Shown here: piece after piece, positions 7,550 through 15,736 of the stretch
Layout of the letters: every line of letters starts with the position of its first letter
Numbering within the stretch: position 1 is the stretch's first letter
DNA from: Algoriphagus terrigena DSM 22685
Lineage (GTDB): Bacteria; Bacteroidota; Bacteroidia; Cytophagales; Cyclobacteriaceae
Assembly: GCF_000429445.1 (NCBI RefSeq)
Contig: NZ_AUBW01000006.1
Span: forward strand, 213,392-277,391
DNA: 64,000 bases
Reading direction: 5' to 3'
The notes under the pieces: generated by a model
What the model saw: the letters and a program-made list of their open reading frames with translations, nothing else
The model's database searches: none
What the model was told of the DNA's origin: nothing
Program-made: the position numbers and the translations under genes

Positions 7550-8221
7550 ATGAAAACATCCAATCGAATTTTATTAGGAGTGGGACTTTTGGGAATCTTG
7601 GCAGCTGCGCCTTCGTGCAAGACCAGCAACGCCGTGAAAGGAGGCGCTATCGGCGGAGCAGCCGGAGGAGTGATTGGCGGACTGATTTCCAAAAACAATA
7701 CTGCGACCGGCATCATCATCGGATCAGCAATCGGAGGATCAGCTGGGGCAATCATTGGCCACGAGATGGACAAGCAGGCTGAAGAACTCCAAAGAGATTT
7801 GGAAGGCGCCAAAGTCGAGCGGGTTGGAGAAGGGATCAAAATCACCTTTGACTCGGGCTTGCTGTTTGGTTTTGATCAGGCTTCCCTGACTGCCACTTCC
7901 GAAACCAATCTGAAAGACCTGGCTACTATCCTCCAAAAATACGAAGATACCAACATCCTGATTGAGGGCCACGCGGACGACAAGGGAACTGAAGAATACA
8001 ATCAAAAGCTCTCTGAAGAACGGGCGCAATCCGTCAGCTCTTACCTCACAGGCCTCGGGGTCAGCTCAGGGCGAGTTTCCGACGTGGGACATGGGGAAAT
8101 CATGCCCGTAGGCTCCAACGATTCTGAGGCAGGAAGAGCTGCGAACCGAAGAGTGGAAGTAGCGATCTATGCCAACAAGAAGATGCAAAAGATGGCCAAA
8201 AAAGGCGAATTGGGAGGTTAA
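7550..8221 (+). CDS. OmpA-family lipoprotein with glycine-zipper segment
   Basis: The 223-residue product has a lipoprotein signal (Cys23 in AAAPSCKTS). Next comes a glycine-zipper region (about 30-70: GGAIGGAAGGVIGGLI and GIIIGSAIGGSAGAIIGHEM) able to insert in or lie on membrane. The C-terminal half is an OmpA peptidoglycan-binding domain (about 95-215): FDSGLLFGFDQASLT, ILIEGHADDKGTEEYNQKLSEERAQSV, and NRRVEVAI. It probably tethers the outer membrane to the cell wall. The stop codon overlaps that of the convergent GNAT gene by four bases, with no terminator between them. Its upstream region carries inverted repeats. Confident family call. Confidence 0.9.
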   Translation: MKTSNRILLGVGLLGILAAAPSCKTSNAVKGGAIGGAAGGVIGGLISKNNTATGIIIGSAIGGSAGAIIGHEMDKQAEELQRDLEGAKVERVGEGIKITFDSGLLFGFDQASLTATSETNLKDLATILQKYEDTNILIEGHADDKGTEEYNQKLSEERAQSVSSYLTGLGVSSGRVSDVGHGEIMPVGSNDSEAGRAANRRVEVAIYANKKMQKMAKKGELGG

Positions 8222-8748
8222 AAGTCGATTCTCATCAGAAAATCTGTCTGAACTTCATCTCCAAATGGAAAAGGGTGGCTTCCGAATATTCGGAGGCCAT
8301 TTTTTTCATAAAAGCGGATCGCCCGGGCGTTGTGTTCCCAGACACCGAGCCAGAGGTATTTTTTTTCGTTTTGCTTCGCAAAGTTGATTGCCGTATCAAG
8401 AAGTTTTTTGCCCAATCCCAGTCCAAGAAAATCCTCCAAGACATAGAGTCGGGCGATTTCAAGACTTTCCGGATCATGGACATCCGTCTGGGCGGGAACC
8501 TGGTTGACTTTGACATAGCCGATGATCTCCCCTTCCAGCTCGGCTACCAAAAAGGTGGAGGCTTGCGTGGCCATTTCCTTTTCAAATTGCTCCAAAGTAA
8601 ACGCTTCCTTCAGATAGGCAGTCACGTTCTCAGGCTTGTTGCCTGCTGTAAAAGCCTGCAAAAATGAGGTGCGGGCCATATGAAGCAGGTCTCCCAGATC
8701 ATGGGAAGTGGCTTTTCTGATTACCGGTTGAGGAGCTATCGTTTCCAT
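8218..8748 (-). CDS. GNAT-family N-acetyltransferase
   Basis: The 176-residue protein follows the GNAT fold order. The N-terminal strand is PVIRKATSHDLGDLLHMAR, then FLVAELEGEIIGYVKVNQ, then motif A SLEIARLYVLEDFLGLGLGKKLLDTAINFA with the acetyl-CoA-binding pattern GLGLGK. LWLGVWEHNARAIRFYEKNGLRIFG closes the fold. Small size and no fused domain suggest a soluble enzyme acetylating an amine of a small molecule or protein; the substrate is unknown. It starts one base after the stop of the thioredoxin-like gene, so both are probably translated from one message. Family call confident. Confidence 0.88.
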   Translation of the reverse strand: METIAPQPVIRKATSHDLGDLLHMARTSFLQAFTAGNKPENVTAYLKEAFTLEQFEKEMATQASTFLVAELEGEIIGYVKVNQVPAQTDVHDPESLEIARLYVLEDFLGLGLGKKLLDTAINFAKQNEKKYLWLGVWEHNARAIRFYEKNGLRIFGSHPFPFGDEVQTDFLMRIDF

Positions 8749-8749
8749 C

Positions 8750-9340
8750 TTAAAGTTTTTTGAGTGCTACATCGATTTGGGATATGGGATGTTCACCCAA
8801 AATCCCCCTGAAATTCCCTTTGGGATTGATCACGACAAAACTCCCACAGGGATAGGGGTATTGGAAAAAAAGCTTTTCGAACAGCTGATCGGGATCTGCC
8901 GTCCACTCCTGAATGCCTTGGTATTTTTCCAGTCCGTGGGGATTTTTATAAATATACAGAGGAGGTACTGCATCGTGTTTTTCTGCATATTTCAGAAGGG
9001 ATTTATGCTTGTTTTTGAGATATGCTCGGTCAGTAAATCCAGTACTGTTGCATCCATCCTTCCCTGGATAAAAAATCACAATCAGCGGTTTGCCTGCTTG
9101 GAATTCTTCCAATAGACCCAGTTTTTCATAGATCATCCTAGCGTCAGTGACTCCCACCGGCATTCGATGAACGAGCTTCATATCGCCTATTTGATCTCCC
9201 GGCACTCCGAAATAGGGGCCATTAAGGATCTTCTCCTCATAGTCTTCCTTGACAATCCTGCGATTGGACTCATCAAAATAGGTTTGTCCTAAAGCGGAAA
9301 ACGAAGTCAAGAGACAAGCAAGCATCAAAAAACTCTTCAT
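8750..9340 (-). CDS. Secreted thioredoxin-like fold protein, 196 aa
   Basis: A signal peptide (about residues 1-18, ending SALGQ) precedes a domain that reads like a degenerate thioredoxin fold. PLIVIFYPGKDGCNSTGF occupies the place where a CxxC active site would be but has a single Cys. A central helix region (KHKSLLKYAEKHDAVPPLYIYKN) follows. SFVVINPKGNFRGILGEH corresponds to the strand pair after the cis-proline. I do not recognise a named family. It lies between the transporter gene upstream (43 bases) and the GNAT gene downstream (one base), so the three may form an operon. The fold assignment is moderate; function unknown. Confidence 0.55.
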   Translation of the reverse strand: MKSFLMLACLLTSFSALGQTYFDESNRRIVKEDYEEKILNGPYFGVPGDQIGDMKLVHRMPVGVTDARMIYEKLGLLEEFQAGKPLIVIFYPGKDGCNSTGFTDRAYLKNKHKSLLKYAEKHDAVPPLYIYKNPHGLEKYQGIQEWTADPDQLFEKLFFQYPYPCGSFVVINPKGNFRGILGEHPISQIDVALKKL

Positions 9341-9383
9341 ATCCTCAACACCGATTTATGCAATTGAAGGGATTTTATTCTGA

Positions 9384-10247
9384 CTAAGCATATTCCTTTT
9401 TATTTCCCCAGGCGATGATCAGCCCCGCTGTCCCAAACATCAGCAAGCCGTAGATCACCGATGGGATCGTCATCGCGGGATTCACCAACAAGGTCGCTGC
9501 GACAGTAATACCAAGTGTGGCGTTTTGAATTCCCGACTCGATGGAGATGGTTGTACTTTGTTTTCTACCTAGACCCAATAGCTTGCCGGAGAAATAACCG
9601 ACCGCCAGCGTGCAGACATTCAGCGCCAAAGTCACCGGACCCGCTTCCAAGAAATACTGAACGATGTGTTCTCTTTCTTTGAAAATCGCCGCTAAGACAA
9701 TCACCACAAAGAAAATAACCGAAATCTTGCGAAAAGGCTTGTCCAATCTCGCGGCCAATCCAGGCGCTTGTTTCAGAATAATCATTCCCAGAACCACTGG
9801 TATTACGGTAATGAAAAGAACGGAAATGACGGTTCCCACGATATTCAGCTGCTGTACTTCGCCTCCGGGCATGAAATAGTTAAGGGAAAAATTGACTACA
9901 AACGGGATCGTCAGGACAGTGATCATCGAAGAGAAACCCGTCAGCGTGATGGAAAGCGCCGAATCACCTTTCGCCAGATGAGTGATCAGGTTGGAAGTCG
10001 CGCCTCCCGGACATGCCGACAGGATCATCACTCCCACGGCGGCTTCCCGCTCCAACCCAAACAAAAGAATCAAACCAAACGCGACCAATGGAAGGAGTAT
10101 CAGCTGATTGATGAGGCCGATGGCAACTGCTTTGGGATAGATCAAGATCCGTTTGAAATCCCCGGGAGTCAGGCTCAAGCCCATGCCAAACATGATGATA
10201 GCCAGCGCAAGTGGCAGGAATAGCTGAGTCAGGATACTGGCTTCCAT
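9384..10247 (-). CDS. Bile acid:sodium symporter (BASS) family transporter
   Basis: The 287-residue integral membrane protein has about nine to ten helices and BASS hallmarks: LALAIIMFGMGLSLTPGDFKRI, the crossover helix AVGVMILSACPGGATSNLITHLAKGD, and near the C-terminus SGIQNATLGITVAATLL with the paired ExGxQN signature. Family members co-transport sodium with organic anions such as bile acids, pyruvate or pantoate-type acids; the substrate here cannot be told. It is the first gene of a possible unit with the thioredoxin-like and GNAT genes. Confident family call. Confidence 0.9.
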   Translation of the reverse strand: MEASILTQLFLPLALAIIMFGMGLSLTPGDFKRILIYPKAVAIGLINQLILLPLVAFGLILLFGLEREAAVGVMILSACPGGATSNLITHLAKGDSALSITLTGFSSMITVLTIPFVVNFSLNYFMPGGEVQQLNIVGTVISVLFITVIPVVLGMIILKQAPGLAARLDKPFRKISVIFFVVIVLAAIFKEREHIVQYFLEAGPVTLALNVCTLAVGYFSGKLLGLGRKQSTTISIESGIQNATLGITVAATLLVNPAMTIPSVIYGLLMFGTAGLIIAWGNKKEYA

Positions 10248-10439
10248 GGGTTATTGGGGTTCGGGCTTAGGTTGGGATGGGAAAATAGGAGAAATATTCC
10301 CAATAACATCGCGACTCGGAATGGCAATTCCCTTTTTATTTCAAAGGATTAGAGGTTAGCACAGCACCGTTTCTGGCTCCTTTTCTTTGATTTTCGCTTG
10401 CAGCGTCTACTTCATACTAGCGTCCAGTTACTTGATACT

Positions 10440-11573
10440 TTATAAGAATCCCGCTACTGCAAATCCTACATAAGTCCCCAGCGCATTGCCCAAACTTCCC
10501 ACCAGCATGCCGGGGATCAGCAGATCCGGTCGATTCAAGCTCTCTGCAGCGGCTATTGCCGTCGTGTTTCCCCCAATATTCGCCTGAGAAGCCACAGCGA
10601 TCACGTCCCAGTCCATCTTGAACAGTGCCCCGACTCCAAAGATCACCGCGCCGTGGATCAACACCAGCAAACCCACAAACAGAATCAGCGTTCCCGCTAG
10701 GTCACCTACTCCAGACAGCGCCCCTACGTCACACAGTGTACCAATCACCGCCAGGAAGATCAGGATAAAAAAGAATCCCAGCGTATGCTTTCCCGTCAGT
10801 CGCTTTACAGCAGGAATCTGAGCCAAAATCAATGCTATCGTCGTCAATACGATAATTTCGGGCACTTGTGGAACATAGGAAACTACTGCTTTGCTGACAG
10901 CCATCCCCAACAATCCCAGGGCGAGAATCATCGCAAGAGGAGCAATGGAAATCTTCTCGTCGGAGATTATTTTCTCCCCGGACTGTGCTGATGACAGCTT
11001 CTTTCTTGGAAAATACTTCTGCAGATATTTAGGCAGGATCAAGGTAGCTACGATCCAAGGCGTGCCGATCAAATTATCCACCACCGTGGTAGCGGCAAAG
11101 AGATTTCCGTTTTGGTTCACGTCATAGTGCAGCGCGATTGCGTTGAAATTGATGCTTCCGCCGATGTAAGTTCCCGTGTACATCCCAGCTACAGCCGAAG
11201 CCAAATCGCCAATTTCCGCAGCGGGATTGACTACAAACCAGGCGACCAATACACCAATAACAGTAGCTGCCGCACCAAGCAAAAACATCAACAGGAGTGG
11301 CAGGCCGGCTTTTTTCAGGCTTTTCAGATCCACCTCCAGCAAGGCGATAAAAATCCCCAACGGAGCCAAATAGCCAAATACCCCATCGTACACCGGACTG
11401 CCATCCATTGCACTAGGGATGAGGCCGATATTGGAGATGAATGCACAGATCAAGATGACCCAGATGGCCGCACCGACAGTCCTACCCCAGGTAAATCGGG
11501 TCAAAGCCTGTGCAAAAAATACCACCAGACAAAGGATGCCTGCTATGAAGATCGGATTTTCGGTGAAGGTCAT
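10440..11573 (-). CDS. DUF819-family membrane protein
   Basis: I use the ATG at 11571-11573, which starts MTFTENPIFIAGILCLVVFF, directly entering the first helix; the longer frame adds 14 residues. The 377-residue protein has about eleven hydrophobic segments. It contains VAGMYTGTYIGGSINFNAIALHYDV in the first half and VASQANIGGNTTAIAAAESLN near the end, the two pseudo-symmetric polar loops typical of DUF819 (YjcL-like) proteins. These are probably transporters, with no substrate established. A charged cytoplasmic loop (KYFPRKKLSSAQSGEK) splits the two halves. It stands alone. Confidence 0.85.
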   Translation of the reverse strand: MTFTENPIFIAGILCLVVFFAQALTRFTWGRTVGAAIWVILICAFISNIGLIPSAMDGSPVYDGVFGYLAPLGIFIALLEVDLKSLKKAGLPLLLMFLLGAAATVIGVLVAWFVVNPAAEIGDLASAVAGMYTGTYIGGSINFNAIALHYDVNQNGNLFAATTVVDNLIGTPWIVATLILPKYLQKYFPRKKLSSAQSGEKIISDEKISIAPLAMILALGLLGMAVSKAVVSYVPQVPEIIVLTTIALILAQIPAVKRLTGKHTLGFFFILIFLAVIGTLCDVGALSGVGDLAGTLILFVGLLVLIHGAVIFGVGALFKMDWDVIAVASQANIGGNTTAIAAAESLNRPDLLIPGMLVGSLGNALGTYVGFAVAGFL

Positions 11574-11635
11574 TGGGAAAAATAGGAAAAAGTCCTGACT
11601 GGATGGTGGCTGCAATAGCCCCGCTCAAAAAAATC

Positions 11636-12931
11636 CTAGGCTTCTCCCCGCGTACTTTCATCCAAAATCACAGCCAACTCCTGAGTCAATGACTGCCGTG
11701 AAAACCGCTCGATCCTCACCTCCGATTCTCTTTCGGCTATTCCGTCCATGAGCTTTCTTAGGGCTATCTGGATATTCACAAAATCCTCGTGGCGGATGAC
11801 TTCGCCACCTCCAGCTTCGCTGAGGATCTTGGCAGAATCTCCGTCAGGATCACCCAAAGCCAAAACCGGAACACCCGTGGCCAGGTATTCGAAAAGTTTT
11901 CCGGGGATGTTTCCCTGGGCATTCTTGGTATCCGTGAGGATCAAAACCAGCGCGTCTGCCTTCGCATAGAAATCAAACACTTCCCCGTGGGGGACATAGC
12001 CGGGAAAGAAAACCCGCTCGACCAACCAAGAATCGTCCTTCACAAAATCCCTAACCTGCTCGGAAACTTTCCCCACAAAGGTCATCCTGACTTCCTCTCC
12101 TGTCTCTATAAATTCCTCCTTCATCGCGTTCAGAATCGGAATCGGATTGCGGATCGAGTCGATCACCCCGGAATACACCAGATGGAGACTTCTTTCGGTT
12201 TTCATTTTTGGAAAAAAATCGGAAGGCAGATCCGCCGGATCATAGCCATTGGTTAGCAGGTGGATCTTTCTTCCGGCAAGTTTTTCAAGATCGATCTGGA
12301 AAGTCGGGGAAATCGTCAGCACGGCATTGGCTTCATTCAGCACGCTTTGCTCCAAACTTTGATGTCGGCGGCGGATGAGATCGGTCATCGGCATCGCGTC
12401 CAAAAACTCCCATTGCGACCAGGGATCCCGAAAGTCAGCAACCCATGGAATGCCGGTTTTCCGCTTGAGCTCCAGCCCGATCAGATGCATACTATGCGGA
12501 GGCCCAGTGGTAATCACGGCTTGAAATTGCCCGCTTTTCACTAAATCTGTCAGAAATTTCACCGAAGGTTTTACCCAAAAAATCCTCGGATCAGGCACCA
12601 GCAAGTTGGCCCGCATCCAGATGGCGGCTTTCTCCAGAAAGCCCCGATCCCGTTGTTCCAGGAGTCGGCCCGGGTGGGTTTTGGTTTTTCCTTTCACCTT
12701 GGAGAAAAGCTGGTAAGGCTCCCAAATCGGGAATTTGATCACCTCAAGCTGGGAAGGTATCTGCTTTGAGAGGCTCTCGTCCTGAAGGTCAAAATCCGGA
12801 TTTTCAGGTGTAAAGATCACCGGCTCCCAACCGGAATCAGGCAGGTACTTGGCAAACTTCAGCCAGCGCTGTACACCCGATCCTCCGCTGGGCGGCCAAT
12901 AGTATGTGATGATGAGGACTCTTTTCTGCAT
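11636..12931 (-). CDS. GT4-family glycosyltransferase
   Basis: Starting from the ATG at 12929-12931 the protein (431 residues) begins MQKRVLIITYYWPPSGGSGV, the N-terminal Rossmann strand and glycine loop of GT-B enzymes. Other signs are VVITTGPPHSMHLIGLELKR, VPWVADFRDPWSQWEF, and the C-terminal donor domain: HLVYSGVIDS, FPGYVPHGEVFDFYAKADALVLI, and NIPGKLFEYLATGVPVLALG with the EX7E-type glutamate. Such enzymes transfer sugars to cell-surface polysaccharide. It is not in an obvious polysaccharide operon; the flippase gene lies 2.8 kb away on the other strand. Family confident, acceptor unknown. Confidence 0.88.
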   Translation of the reverse strand: MQKRVLIITYYWPPSGGSGVQRWLKFAKYLPDSGWEPVIFTPENPDFDLQDESLSKQIPSQLEVIKFPIWEPYQLFSKVKGKTKTHPGRLLEQRDRGFLEKAAIWMRANLLVPDPRIFWVKPSVKFLTDLVKSGQFQAVITTGPPHSMHLIGLELKRKTGIPWVADFRDPWSQWEFLDAMPMTDLIRRRHQSLEQSVLNEANAVLTISPTFQIDLEKLAGRKIHLLTNGYDPADLPSDFFPKMKTERSLHLVYSGVIDSIRNPIPILNAMKEEFIETGEEVRMTFVGKVSEQVRDFVKDDSWLVERVFFPGYVPHGEVFDFYAKADALVLILTDTKNAQGNIPGKLFEYLATGVPVLALGDPDGDSAKILSEAGGGEVIRHEDFVNIQIALRKLMDGIAERESEVRIERFSRQSLTQELAVILDESTRGEA

Positions 12932-13038
12932 TTGTGTATAAAGTACCAAGTTCCGAAGTACTAAAGTAAAAGATGTGCCAAAAAGAAAGGGAGAAAGTGT
13001 CCCTTCTCCCTTTTCGAGTTACTGGTTATTTGCACTTG

Positions 13039-13230
13039 TTATTTACTATACGCATAAACAAACTCGCCAATGGTCAACAATAGAGACAGACAGGCAACGG
13101 AAACTAGGACCTTTACGGCCTTCCCAAGCCGTGGCGTATCCCTTTTTATCAGTCCTGTCAATAAAAACCAAAAGGTCCACGCAATCCCTAGAAGGACAAT
13201 GACCATTTTAATCAGAGGAATTATAGCCAT
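13039..13230 (-). CDS. Small two-helix membrane protein, 63 aa
   Basis: The peptide has two hydrophobic stretches, about residues 3-27 (IIPLIKMVIVLLGIAWTFWF) and 39-59 (VKVLVSVACLSLLLTIGEFV), joined by a basic loop LIKRDTPRLGKA. It sits 38 bases after the isocitrate dehydrogenase gene on the same strand and could be read through from it. I recognise no family. Composition and a clean ATG favour a real gene, but with 63 residues and no homology evidence confidence is limited. Confidence 0.55.
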   Translation of the reverse strand: MAIIPLIKMVIVLLGIAWTFWFLLTGLIKRDTPRLGKAVKVLVSVACLSLLLTIGEFVYAYSK

Positions 13231-13268
13231 ACAACCGCTTTTTGGTTTCCGAACGCTCCTATTAAAAA

Positions 13269-14723
13269 TTATTCTCCTTGCGCCAGCGAATACGCCCGCT
13301 TGCCGTCGAAACTGTAAAGATTGGCAGTCTGGATGAATTCAATCCCCAAATTGGAGACCTGCTGCAACAGATCCAGGATCTGCGCATGACCGATCACAGC
13401 CTGATCGGCCGTCTGGAATCTGCATCTCCAGTGATCGGTACAAAAGGTTTCTTTCATACCTGCCGGGAATACTTTCACACCCCGGTTGGTGATCAGCTGA
13501 AGCTGCAGCCCGCCCGCATTGGCAGCGCGAAGTTTTTCGCCCAGCACGTTTGGATCGCGTCCTTCTTCATCCCAAGCCACAAATACATCAACGCCGATCA
13601 ATTCCTTTTTTTCTGGAGTTCGGGCTTTCAGTTTGGTATTCATCGGCTTGGTATCCTCTTTGTCAAAGGAAGCCGGAATCATATTGGCAGGCATTTGTCC
13701 CAATCGATCAATCACTGCTTGTGCAAACTCGGCCGTTCCAACTTTCTTGCTGGAAAGTCCCTCCTGATAGATGTCCCCGGTATGGATCCCGTCTTCCAGT
13801 GTCTTCATCCAAGCGTTGGCGATCTTCTCCGCCACTTCCGGCTGACCGATGTGCACGAGCATCATGATCGCGCCATTCAATAGACCCGAGGGATTTGCTA
13901 TTCCCAAGCCGGTGATATCCGGCGCGGAGCCGTGGATCGCTTCAAACATGGCCACCTCTTCCCCAACATTGGCAGAGCCGCCCAGTCCTACCGAACCGGT
14001 CACCTGAGCAGCCACGTCGGAGATGATGTCTCCGTACAGGTTCAGCGTCACGATCACGTCAAAAACCTCCGGGCGATCTGCAATCAGCGCAGTCCCGATA
14101 TCGATGATCTTGTGGTCTGTTTTGATGTCTGGGTATTCCTTCGCGATTTCATCAAAAGTCCTGTGGAACAGTCCATCGGCCAACTTCATGATGTTGTCCT
14201 TGGTCATGCAAGTCACTTTCTTGCGACCGTACTTTTTAGCGTATTCGAAGGCATATCGGACGATCTTCTCAGAGCCGGGTTGGGAAATCAACTTTAAGCT
14301 TTGTACGACCTCTTGAGTTTGTCGGTGCTCGATTCCTGCATAGAGATCTTCTTCATTTTCGCGGATGATGACCATGTCGGTCTTTGGAAAATGAGTCTGG
14401 ATAAAAGGCGAATAAGCCTTGCAGGGCCTCACGTTGGCAAAAAGTCCAAAAGAAGTACGAGTGGTTACGTTCAGGGATTTGAAACCTCCTCCCTGAGGAG
14501 TCGTGATCGGAGACTTCAAAAAAACCTTGGTTTCGCGAAGCGATTCAAAAGCCTTTGGCTCCATTCCGGAACTCACACCTTTCAAATAGACCTGCTCGCC
14601 TATCTCGATCACATCGTATTCAAGTTGGGCACCGGCAGCTTCCAGGATATTGAGGGTTGCGGTCATGATTTCCGGGCCGATTCCATCCCCGTAGGCCACT
14701 GTAATCTTCGTCTTAGCCGACAT
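13269..14723 (-). CDS. icd: NADP-dependent isocitrate dehydrogenase with C-terminal extension
   Basis: This 484-residue enzyme oxidatively decarboxylates isocitrate to 2-oxoglutarate in the TCA cycle. Residues 1-340 are the isopropylmalate/isocitrate dehydrogenase fold: VAYGDGIGPEIM, ITTPQGGGFKSLNVTTRTSFGLFANVRPCKAY (substrate loop), IIRENEEDLYAGIE, NLYGDIISDVAAQVTGSVGLGGSAN (metal aspartates), and FEAIHGSAPDITGLGIANPSG (cofactor loop). Residues about 345-484 form an extra domain with VDVFVAWDEEGRDPNVLGEKL and a second half rich in Cys/Trp (FCTDHWRCRF). This layout matches the Thermus thermophilus-type enzyme, which is longer than the E. coli enzyme. A TACTTTTG box upstream (14758-14765) may be its -7 element. 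Confidence 0.88.
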   Translation of the reverse strand: MSAKTKITVAYGDGIGPEIMTATLNILEAAGAQLEYDVIEIGEQVYLKGVSSGMEPKAFESLRETKVFLKSPITTPQGGGFKSLNVTTRTSFGLFANVRPCKAYSPFIQTHFPKTDMVIIRENEEDLYAGIEHRQTQEVVQSLKLISQPGSEKIVRYAFEYAKKYGRKKVTCMTKDNIMKLADGLFHRTFDEIAKEYPDIKTDHKIIDIGTALIADRPEVFDVIVTLNLYGDIISDVAAQVTGSVGLGGSANVGEEVAMFEAIHGSAPDITGLGIANPSGLLNGAIMMLVHIGQPEVAEKIANAWMKTLEDGIHTGDIYQEGLSSKKVGTAEFAQAVIDRLGQMPANMIPASFDKEDTKPMNTKLKARTPEKKELIGVDVFVAWDEEGRDPNVLGEKLRAANAGGLQLQLITNRGVKVFPAGMKETFCTDHWRCRFQTADQAVIGHAQILDLLQQVSNLGIEFIQTANLYSFDGKRAYSLAQGE

Positions 14724-14757
14724 ATTTATAGGCAGTTTAGTTGGATTTTAGAAAGTC

Positions 14758-14765
14758 CAAAAGTA
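14758..14765 (-). promoter_or_regulatory. Possible -7 box (TACTTTTG) of the isocitrate dehydrogenase gene
   Basis: The minus strand reads TACTTTTG, an exact match to TAnnTTTG, 34 bases before the ATG. No TTTG is found at the usual distance upstream, so the promoter call is weak. Confidence 0.3.
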
Positions 14766-14882
14766 ATTAAAAATGGCTGAAACAGACTGGGAATCGAGCT
14801 TTAATTCCCAGGATGGTGGCTGGCAAATTTCAGCGGAAGCTCTGCTTTCCCATTCGGCCGAGGATAATTCTAGGCGGGCAAA

Positions 14883-14913
14883 TTTGGCTTTGTACCCCCT
14901 AGGCGTATATTTG
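14883..14913 (+). promoter_or_regulatory. Bacteroidetes consensus promoter of the crotonase gene
   Basis: TTTG at 14883-14886, exactly 19 bases, then TATATTTG at 14906-14913: a full match to TTTG-N19-TAnnTTTG. The ATG at 14936 follows 22 bases after the box, giving a short leader of roughly 15 bases. Confidence 0.6.
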
Positions 14914-14935
14914 CTTTTCCACACTCAACCCGCTT

Positions 14936-15721
14936 ATGGCAGATTTTCAAAATATCCTGACAGAAGAAAAAAACGGCGTCCTCTACCTCACCGTCAACCG
15001 AGAGGATAAAATGAACGCTCTCAATTTTGCCACGCTGGAAGAGATAAAGGGGATTTTTGAAGAAGCTGCGGACAATCGGACCATCAAAGCGGTGATCATC
15101 ACAGGCGCCGGAGAGAAGGCTTTCATCGCCGGAGCGGACATCAGCGAGATTGCCACACTCAATGAAGTCAATGCTCGAAAATTCGCCGAAAATGGCCAGG
15201 AAATCTTCGCCATGATCGAAAACTGCCACAAGCCCGTCATCGCGGTAGCCAACGGCTTCACACTAGGCGGAGGATGTGAACTGGCCATGGCCTGTCACAT
15301 GCGCATCGCCACGGCCAATGCCAAATTTGGCCAACCTGAAGTCAATCTCGGAATCATCCCCGGCTACGGTGGAACCCAGCGTCTGACACATCTGGTCGGC
15401 CGAGGCAAAGCAATCGAACTCATGATGACCGGAGATATGATCGGCGCGGAGGAAGCCAGAGACCTTGGATTGGTCAACTACGTGCTGCCAACCAAAGTCG
15501 AAGCGATGGAAAAAGCTGAAGAAATCATCGGCAAGATCATGAGCAAAGCACCTTTGGCTATCGGCATGATCGTGGATTGTGTCAACGCGGCTTTTCTTTC
15601 TGACGAAAATGGCTATCAAACCGAAGCCAACAGCTTTTCCCGCTGTGTGAAGTCTGGAGATTACAAAGAAGGAACCTCCGCATTTTTGGAAAAAAGAAAA
15701 CCCATCTTCAAAGGCGAGTAG
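14936..15721 (+). CDS. Enoyl-CoA hydratase / crotonase-family enzyme
   Basis: The 261-residue protein has all crotonase marks. The oxyanion-hole segments are KAFIAGADISEI and NGFTLGGGCELAMA. Catalytic Glu115 lies in GGCELAMAC and Glu135 in QPEVNLGIIPGYGGTQRL, spaced 20 apart as in rat mitochondrial enoyl-CoA hydratase. This pairing predicts hydration of trans-2-enoyl-CoA, in beta-oxidation or as a crotonyl-CoA (3-hydroxybutyryl-CoA) dehydratase; which one cannot be decided. A consensus promoter lies directly upstream. The flippase gene begins 15 bases after its stop and may be co-transcribed. Confidence 0.92.
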   Translation: MADFQNILTEEKNGVLYLTVNREDKMNALNFATLEEIKGIFEEAADNRTIKAVIITGAGEKAFIAGADISEIATLNEVNARKFAENGQEIFAMIENCHKPVIAVANGFTLGGGCELAMACHMRIATANAKFGQPEVNLGIIPGYGGTQRLTHLVGRGKAIELMMTGDMIGAEEARDLGLVNYVLPTKVEAMEKAEEIIGKIMSKAPLAIGMIVDCVNAAFLSDENGYQTEANSFSRCVKSGDYKEGTSAFLEKRKPIFKGE

Positions 15722-15736
15722 GCTCTTGGCTCCCAA

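Noticed and set aside
9768..10223. 151-residue plus-strand frame opposite the BASS transporter
   Set aside because: Gln/Arg/His-rich composition typical of the antisense of a membrane-protein gene; no start context or domain.
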